This document shows positions 61,201 to 64,000 of a stretch of DNA of 64,000 bases, in pieces. The translations under genes were made by a program, and so were the position numbers. The notes under the pieces were generated by a model. It was not told the origin of the DNA, did not search any database, and worked only from the letters and a program-made list of their open reading frames with translations. Source of the DNA: Oxytricha trifallax (Eukaryota; Ciliophora; Spirotrichea; Sporadotrichida; Oxytrichidae); the NCBI GenBank assembly GCA_000711775.1, contig ARYC01017575.1:1-64000 (forward strand), written 5' to 3'. The stretch's first letter is position 1. Every line of letters begins with the position of its first letter.

Positions 61201-64000
61201 AATCATCTGAAGGCAGATGCACTAAGGGAGTCTATGGTTCAATTATGGAAATTTTAGGTTGATAAATTATTATTTTTTTTCCTTTGTATTTTTTCATATT
61301 TTTTTACACCATTATAATCTATAACAACAAATCGATAATTTTTTTATAATGAAGGGTGCCAAAATCAAAAATCTATTTTCCACTGTCTTTAAAAAGTAAA
61401 GTTTGACATTTATTATAGCAATTATTTTTATTTACCTAAAACAACAAAACCAAGAGAAAAATGAAAATCATAATATTAGACACTGAAGGTATTTTATCAA
61501 CTGAAGGAAGAGATGGTAATTTCGATAGAAGAATTGTGTTCTAAAACCCCATAGATCAATTAAGACATGAGAATTGGGGTTAAGAACAATAAAATTAAGA
61601 ATTTATTATTATTGGCGTATAATTATAATGTATGGGCTAATTACTAAAACTATTGGCTCGATTAATTGTCCTTATAAAATAATCCAATCAAGGTGTGTTA
61701 ATTTGATTTTAGCCTAATTATTTATTTTATTAGCAAATTATAATTAATTTTAAATCTAATTGTTCTTAACTCCTATCCTTGCTTCTTAATTGATCTATGG
61801 GGTTTTATATTCTATGTGTATCACATGTCGTGCTAATCTGCAATAAGGGTGAGATGAATAGAACAATGTCAGAAATTATTCAATTAGCTGCTTCCACAAT
61901 TTAAACTTTAAATACAACTTATATCAAACCTAAAATTTACATTATAATGAACATGCTGAGAAAGGCTGATGATTAGGTTTTAATTGAAAGTATCCAAGGT
62001 TTGAGTACAGAAATTTTAATTTAAATCAAATTACAATCCCTCAAGAAAATATAATTTTAAAAAGTAATGAAATCTCAACAATTGATAGTAGTAACAACAC
62101 TTCTAACTTATTTAACATATCTGAAAAAAGTGTAGTCGTTTTGCCTTTTGCTTTCAATACTTAAGGTTCAGATGAATTCTCAGTAAACAATAAACAACCC
62201 CAAATTTTTGAATTATTAGAGATAGTTTTTTGACTTAATGTCCATACTATTGGCGAACTGTAAAATATTATGGGGAAGTCATAAGCGGAATTTTATTATA
62301 TTTGTACTTAATTAAAAAAATTAAGGGATATTTCATACTTTTTCTGTATCTTTATCTTGTATAAAGCAAGAGATACTTGTACAAAGCTTGTATTATATGA
62401 ATTTTTAGCATATAATACGTTTGAAAACTCTGGTTTTAATTTGGAAAGGCCTAATTGATTAAAGTAAGCGAATTAGAAGTTAGCAATCTTTAACTTTATG
62501 TATAAAATAATATTCTTAGAGGTGAATATTTTAGAATGAGAGACGCTTAAGAATAATAATTTCAAATTTTAATATTTCCATGAAGCACTTACATTTAAAA
62601 ATGGTTTATATAGATTAAAATTGTTATACCTGTACTAAACTAAATTAAAGAATGAAATTTCATCAAATAGTGAGATAGGGATCGAGCGGTAAAATAGATT
62701 ATAAAAATTATATATCAAAATGAAAGGGAATAGTTGTACATGATTAAGTATTCTAATTACATTTTAATAAAAAAATATATATAGGAAATTGGAATAGAAG
62801 CTGTAATCGAGTTTAAGTTTCTTATTAATCTGAAATACGAATAAATTAAAAAAACCCTTTTCTGTTTATTTTTATTATCTAAAATGGAATAACAATTTAT
62901 TTTTGAATATAAGTAAAAAAAATTTCACTCAAATTTAGTTAAAGTTAAAGCTTTAAGGATTTTAATCCATCTCCAGTATTTGCTTAACAATTGCAACCTC
63001 TTAAAAGCAAAATTATTGAAAATCTTAAAGAATATGAGGCAAATAATAATTTCAAATATACTTAGAACGATTGGTTCAACTATGCAAATGAATTTTGGTA
63101 ACGAACTTACTAATTTAGAGGATTTATGGAATATAAGACATTGGCTTAGAAAAAATTAGAGAAAGGTTTGATACACAAATAAAAAGAGCTTATTAATCAG
63201 TTTTTCCTAGCTTGTGAGAAATAAAACCTAGAAAGAGTTTAAGCAGATGTTTAAGAATAGCTCAAAGCACAATCTGGAGAAAGTATACTAAAAGCTTAAC
63301 ATATTTTGAGAAATGTTATAGATAAAGTAGAAGAATTTTATTCAGAAATTTGCAGTAATATAAAAAAAGAGTATGACAATTACTGTTAGAGTAGTTCTGT
63401 TGGAATTGAAATTAAAGATAAAAATTGGCAATAACTTCTTAGAAATACATCATCATTTAAGTAATCATGGATTAATGACTCAAAGTAAAAGACGCATAAA
63501 TTTATCGATTTAGTTAATATTCATTTTATCAATTTAAATATATCAAAATTTAAACTTGGTTAAGCTATTAACTTAATTCTAATACATTTCTACAAATTGT
63601 ACATGTAATTTAATAGATGTTTTTTTACCTAATTATATATTTATTTTCAAATAATTTTAATTAAAATTTAGCCTATTTTTATAAAAATTTTCACTTCCTG
63701 ATTTTTTTAAGAGTCACATTACTAAATTCTCATGAAAAATAGTTACAGGAAAAATTTTATCCGAAAATTAAAATCAATCGATTAAAATTATTTTTATCGA
63801 TGAAAAATAAAGGTTGATTGGTAATGAGACATTAAACAAGCATCTTTCCCATCTCTAGAAATAAAACTCGCAATATGTTCAAAATAATTTATTAAATTAT
63901 TAAGATTTATATTTTGAGTCAATAAAATGAGGGAAAAATCATAATTATTATTATTATTAATTAATATGATCTAAATGAAGCAAATAAGCTATTTAAAGAT
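34533..64000 (+). CDS. Giant VLIG/URGCP-type GTPase, germline copy split by IESs and transposons (runs off right edge)
   Basis: ATG 34533 (MEKSFDIFEFISKKYK). Coding blocks, approximate: 34533-34740, 35010-35250, 36560-37130, 37205-37290, 37515-37800, 37925-38790, 39050-39520, 39750-39848 joined to 42441-43090, 43470-43625 joined to 46997-47065, 58600-58670, 58800-59100, 59300-59375 joined to 60492-60545, 61193-61250, 61345-61400, 61430-61543 joined to 61806-62030, 62040-62245 and 62940-63500. Family signature in order: pre-G-domain motif PFEVIDGNNLQFVNG (about 59020), P-loop GPQSSGKSLLLN, switch-like GRCTKGVYGS (about 61212), LDTEG (about 61469), HVVLICNKGEMNR (about 61830) and a C-terminal helical region. 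Between blocks lie AT-rich IESs and five mobile elements. VLIG proteins are large dynamin-superfamily-like GTPases known mainly from animals. That the 34.5-47 kb part and the 58.6-64 kb part are one gene is inferred from order, strand and frame continuity. Confidence 0.8.
35255..36555. other. AT-rich eliminated-type DNA within the GTPase gene
   Basis: About 1.3 kb almost devoid of G and C between coding blocks; probable IES or several. Short open stretches (35400-35480) are not convincing. Confidence 0.5.
40357..41512. mobile_element. Inner TIR element with TGACGTCA tandem repeats
   Basis: About 1.16 kb with inverted arms of roughly 240 bases (left 40357-40604, right 41280-41512) that share GGTGCTACGTATTTAAGTGT and GTGGAGACACCTGATAAGTC in opposite orientation. 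Each arm begins with a tandem array of about 19-20 bp units starting GACGTCAAT: four units on the left (40364-40442), three on the right (about 41444-41508). Each unit contains or nearly contains the palindrome TGACGTCA, the CRE-type bZIP site. The middle (40605-41279) is mostly non-coding but holds a fragment of TBE transposase sequence at about 40682-40735. Confidence 0.75.
40682..40735 (+). pseudogene. Fragment of TBE transposase captured in TIR element
   Basis: About 48 bases match TBE-B transposase at roughly 49037-49085 with only a few differences (both share CATGTTTCATCGCAAGTTTC-like core; TBE-B has GATGTTTCATCGCAAGTTTC). Too short to encode a domain. Confidence 0.55.
41626..42395. repeat. 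Large near-perfect palindrome
   Basis: Arms of about 330 bases (left 41630-41960, right 42060-42390) around an AT-rich centre. CAGGGTCTAAATCGAATT and ACATCATAGACCCTATTTTA on the left have their inverse on the right. The ORFs on both strands here are mirror images of each other, which is why identical peptides appear in each; they are not genes. Confidence 0.85.
43809..44760 (+). pseudogene. TBE-A transposase (frameshifted)
   Basis: DDE transposase of the TBE family. First D lies in HSDQAVFTF (HADEAVFTF in TBE-C), second in LFVDNLSVHKT, E in YFNGIEFYWG. By comparison with TBE-C, one base is lost near 43919 (AATTCTAAGCC against AATTCTATGGCTT), breaking the frame after about 37 codons. The TGA that ends TBE-C is also lost here (AGT TAA AGA). 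The first codon of the conserved N-terminus is CTT, not ATG, so the real start is unclear. Confidence 0.8.
44775..45420 (-). pseudogene. TBE-A 22-kDa ORF (5' deleted, nonsense mutation)
   Basis: Homologous to the minus-strand ORF of TBE-B and the plus-strand ORF of TBE-C (..IPNYPEISVTNLYDDAMNDP.., ..LPERNYFFGILATIKGDYL..). Exon 1 and the intron are deleted. In the N-terminal conserved part the codon TGC or TGT of the other copies is TGA here (ATA CTC TGA GAA). The C-terminus has a shifted frame near 45060 relative to TBE-B and TBE-C. The family function is unknown; the C-terminal tail is Lys/Glu-rich. Confidence 0.75.
45605..46875 (+). pseudogene. TBE-A zinc-finger/kinase ORF (frameshifted)
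   Basis: Starts MANKCVEYIEEEKVRNEISM as in TBE-C. The first zinc finger has lost one Cys (YFFVKC for YFCEKC). A two-base deletion near 45795 brings TGA into frame. The downstream kinase-like region remains recognisable (RDLKPENVMLN at about 46440-46475, GTPGYYPEREDW at about 46550). One base is also missing at the very end. Non-functional as read. Confidence 0.8.
46997..47080. repeat. 15-bp direct repeat 69 bp apart just after TBE-A
   Basis: ATTGTTAGTTAGAAT occurs at 46997-47011 and 47066-47080. The spacing, 69 bases, is a multiple of three, so both copies read YCQLE in the exon frame. It could be a long pointer of a small IES or a tandem duplication. Confidence 0.7.
47150..47660 (+). pseudogene. 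Relic of a TBE 3' end (kinase C-terminus plus degenerate terminal repeat)
   Basis: 47190-47450 matches the C-terminal part of the TBE-B kinase ORF (GTTACTTTCCAATTAAAGAG against GTTACTTCCCAATAAGAGAG; AGTAGAGATGATAATCG-like block near 47393-47408). It is followed at about 47560-47640 by remains of a TBE terminal repeat (ACCCAAAACCCCT and a degenerate cap). Heavily mutated, stops in all frames. Confidence 0.65.
47661..48381. other. AT-rich DNA, no gene seen
   Basis: No reading frame or structure supported. Confidence 0.6.
48382..53970 (+). CDS. Unrecognised 489-aa ORF split by TBE-B (candidate germline-limited gene)
   Basis: Part 1: ATG 48382 to 48638. Part 2: 52758 to TGA 53968-53970. Between them sits TBE-B with AAT duplicated on each side. 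Taking out the element and one AAT gives ..KFHQDVPAMYYSNQQEMM.., in frame, for 490 codons including stop. Both parts use TAA/TAG as Gln, have no TGA, no intron, and are clearly GC-richer than their surroundings. The protein is mostly helical and charged, with aromatic clusters (NDIHLNLPIRRS, YLAAHICTWEYQKCLPLL) and no signal peptide or membrane helix. I do not recognise any family. It lies wholly within the ~11.5-kb block that separates two parts of the GTPase gene, so it should be eliminated with that block from the somatic genome. It could also be a gene of another transposon. Confidence 0.75.
48855..49806 (+). pseudogene. TBE-B transposase (nonsense and frameshift)
   Basis: ATG 48855 (MNYAAIAKLLRKSASTVRYH, an N-terminal helix-turn-helix). 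TGA at 48951-48953 interrupts codon 33, and one extra base near 49405-49412 (TTAGCAAAGTTATGTTATTC) shifts the frame relative to TBE-A and TBE-C. The DDE motifs survive in the respective frames: HADEAVFTF (about 49260), LFVDNLSVHKT (about 49501) and FNGIEFYW (about 49602). Confidence 0.8.
49830..50603 (-). CDS. TBE-B 22-kDa protein with 36-nt intron (frame possibly damaged near 3' end)
   Basis: Exon 1 is 50603-50504 (MESISTAMKRVEAQEMISRF), the intron 50468-50503 is 36 nt (GTAAGC...TATAG), and exon 2 starts VGLFLPTMEGTKISF. Intron position, phase and length equal those of TBE-C. The middle (IPNYPEISVTNLYDDAMKDE, LPERSFFFGVLGTLRESYLR) is conserved. Near 50060-50095 the frame used upstream meets TGA, while the conserved tail (FLMKEHAKVHRERKSQTIYE) continues in another frame. 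TBE-A differs there by two bases, so the ancestral frame is uncertain. The protein has been described only as a TBE-encoded ORF; no function is visible. Confidence 0.65.
50780..51000. promoter_or_regulatory. Repeat array in divergent TBE-B promoter region
   Basis: Between the starts of the 22-kDa (-) and kinase (+) genes lie eight or so copies of a short motif around GGTACC/AGTACC (AATTGGTACC, TTAGTACC, GTTGGTACCAG), many palindromic. TBE-C has a different array at the same place. A regulatory or binding role is inferred from position and repetition only. Confidence 0.55.
51169..52615 (+). pseudogene. TBE-B zinc-finger/kinase ORF (frameshifted near fingers)
   Basis: ATG 51169 (MAVNLNRRAALLGAGQSMLN), stop TGA 52613-52615. 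The C2H2 finger CEDCQNHFSTEQSLKRHL..H (about 51427) is in a different frame from the N-terminus, and a base is missing in the second finger near 51587. The kinase-like region from about 51640 is open: YGFIALRLKKFEMTLRDYL, HRDLKPENVMLN (about 52167), VVVIDFNRAL (DFG replaced by DFN), GTPGYFPIREKW and WDVWAVAAIILES. HRD, D and N are present, so the catalytic loop is conserved; a Gly-rich loop was not identified. Confidence 0.75.
54178..55455 (-). CDS. TBE-C zinc-finger/kinase protein, intact
   Basis: ATG 55453-55455 to TGA 54178-54180, 425 codons without internal TGA. Two C2H2 fingers lie near the N-terminus (C-x2-C in YFCEKCERDF with HMKVH; second CFECHKQY with H-x4-H), at about residues 29-80. 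A linker rich in Lys/Glu follows, then a protein-kinase-like domain from about residue 150: HRDLKPENIMLN (catalytic loop), IIDFNRSL in place of DFG, GTPGYYPEREDW as the APE-like segment and WDVWAMAAIIIECD. Such a finger-kinase fusion is the third, least understood TBE gene. A fingers-bind-DNA, kinase-modifies-partner model is inference; DFN may mean altered metal binding or a pseudokinase. Confidence 0.88.
55815..55990. promoter_or_regulatory. Tandem motif array in divergent TBE-C promoter region
   Basis: Four to five copies of a unit containing GCTCCTAATTAAGTAC (about 55850, 55891, 55922, 55964), some joined to GTACGTACC. It sits between the two divergent ORF starts (55455 and 56193), the same place as the different array of TBE-B. 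The region is absent from TBE-A, whose deletion covers it. Confidence 0.6.
56193..56960 (+). pseudogene. TBE-C 22-kDa ORF with 36-nt intron (one-base deletion)
   Basis: Exon 1 56193-56292 (MESMNDAMKRVQAQELIQRF), intron 56293-56328 (GTAATG...TATCTAG, 36 nt), exon 2 VGLFL... Compared with TBE-B (CTTCCAACG), TBE-C reads CTGCAACG at about 56338-56345, a net loss of one base. The conserved MEGTKISFLRAIL segment therefore lies in another frame. The remaining protein (EIPNYPEISVTNLYDDAM.., KLPERNYFFGILATIKGDYL) is otherwise conserved, with C-terminal divergence near 56700. Confidence 0.7.
56988..57938 (-). CDS. TBE-C transposase, apparently intact
   Basis: Open on the minus strand from the conserved N-terminus (LNYKSIALLLKRSPSTVRSH, HTH-like) to TGA 56988-56990, about 316 codons. 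DDE residues: HADEAVFTF (first D), LFVDNLSVHKT (second D, after about 95 residues) and FNVIEFYWG (E, about 35 further). The usual NG before IE is NV here. No ATG at the start of the conserved part (CTT where TBE-B has ATG), so initiation may be upstream, or this copy may have lost its start. The TBE-type transposase is thought to act in germline genome elimination in Oxytricha. Confidence 0.85.
58148..58242. repeat. (ATT)n microsatellite
   Basis: About 30 consecutive ATT/TTA triplets immediately outside the right end of TBE-C. Confidence 0.95.
58243..58598. other. AT-rich DNA before GTPase coding resumes
   Basis: No supported gene; probably the right end of the large block eliminated from the GTPase gene. 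Confidence 0.5.
59376..60491. mobile_element. 1.1-kb TA-flanked palindrome inside P-loop coding sequence
   Basis: Near-perfect inverted arms of about 500 bases (59376-59880 and 59990-60491) around a ~110-base centre. Ends TAGTTAAAATAGAATTGAAT and inverted TAGCTAAAATAGAATTGAAT. TA at 59374-59375 and 60492-60493. The inner arms are strikingly GC-richer (GCGCGGGGTGACTATATTGC) than the outer ones. The flanks are the coding sequence for the strand before the P-loop and the P-loop itself; removing the element with one TA gives DIFVISIIGPQSSGKSLLLN in frame. No transposase seen. The central ORF (59903-60106) straddles the fold and is unlikely to be a gene. Confidence 0.92.
61544..61805. mobile_element. 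262-bp TA-flanked inverted-repeat element in GTPase exon
   Basis: Both termini read AAACCCCATAGATCAATTAA inward, exact over at least 21 bases, with further homology (TTAAGAACAAT) inside. TA at 61542-61543 and 61806-61807. Deletion with one TA gives ..NFDRRIVFYILCVSHVVLIC.. in frame, between the DTEG and NKGE motifs of the G domain. With the TA included, the end reads TAAAACCCC, close to a telomere repeat unit. Confidence 0.88.
63520..64000. other. AT-rich DNA at window edge
   Basis: No convincing coding continuation of the GTPase gene; probably IES or 3' region. Confidence 0.4.

Noticed and set aside
1..64000. CRISPR arrays, bacterial operons, ribosome binding sites
   Set aside because: Eukaryotic nuclear DNA with introns and reassigned stops; the only short tandem arrays are transposon-internal and a microsatellite.

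Overview
This is an AT-rich window (roughly three quarters A+T by eye) from the germline (micronuclear) genome of a stichotrich spirotrich ciliate, most likely Oxytricha or a close relative such as Stylonychia. Three observations support this. First, long reading frames are open only if TAA and TAG are read as glutamine and TGA is the sole stop. Second, three transposons carry C4A4 telomere-like termini and the TBE gene set (DDE transposase, ~22-kDa protein, zinc-finger/kinase protein), and these are known from such germlines. Third, most genes are broken by short AT-rich segments bounded by 4-7 bp direct repeats (pointers). Removing each segment with one repeat copy restores the reading frame, which is the MDS/IES arrangement of macronuclear-destined and internally eliminated DNA.

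Layout. 1-1.44 kb holds a decayed Tc1/IS630-type transposase. About 2.48-2.70 kb holds a candidate structured RNA ending in a T run. 4.33-4.86 kb is a 529-bp segment capped at both ends by inverted C4A4 repeats and holding a small gene. Two foldback MITEs lie at 5.4-7.3 kb. A gene-dense stretch follows: a small coiled-coil gene (-), an SCP2 sterol-carrier protein with a C-terminal AKL peroxisome signal (-), a ~480-residue coiled-coil protein (-), a predicted mitochondrial protein (+), a 9-kb cyclic-nucleotide-binding gene (+), two low-complexity genes (- then +), a PX/BAR sorting nexin (-), a clathrin-adaptor sigma subunit (+) and a SUCO/Slp1-type SUN protein (-).

From 34.5 kb to the right edge runs one huge gene for a very-large-inducible-GTPase (VLIG/URGCP) type protein. 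It contains at least five mobile elements: a 2.6-kb nested element, TBE-A, an ~11.5-kb transposon-rich insertion, a 1.1-kb palindrome inside the P-loop coding sequence, and a 262-bp MITE. The 11.5-kb insertion contains a TBE relic, two full-length TBEs (B and C), and a 489-codon ORF that I do not recognise.

The unifying theme is insertion of mobile DNA into coding sequence with frame-preserving boundaries. TBE-B splits the unrecognised ORF in two, and deleting it with one copy of its AAT target duplication restores the frame. The same test works for TBE-A (ANT), three TA-bounded foldback elements and the 2.6-kb element (TCGAC). If these joins are what development produces, transposons of several unrelated families are behaving as IESs in exons. 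All joins were made by reading; no alignment or macronuclear sequence was available.
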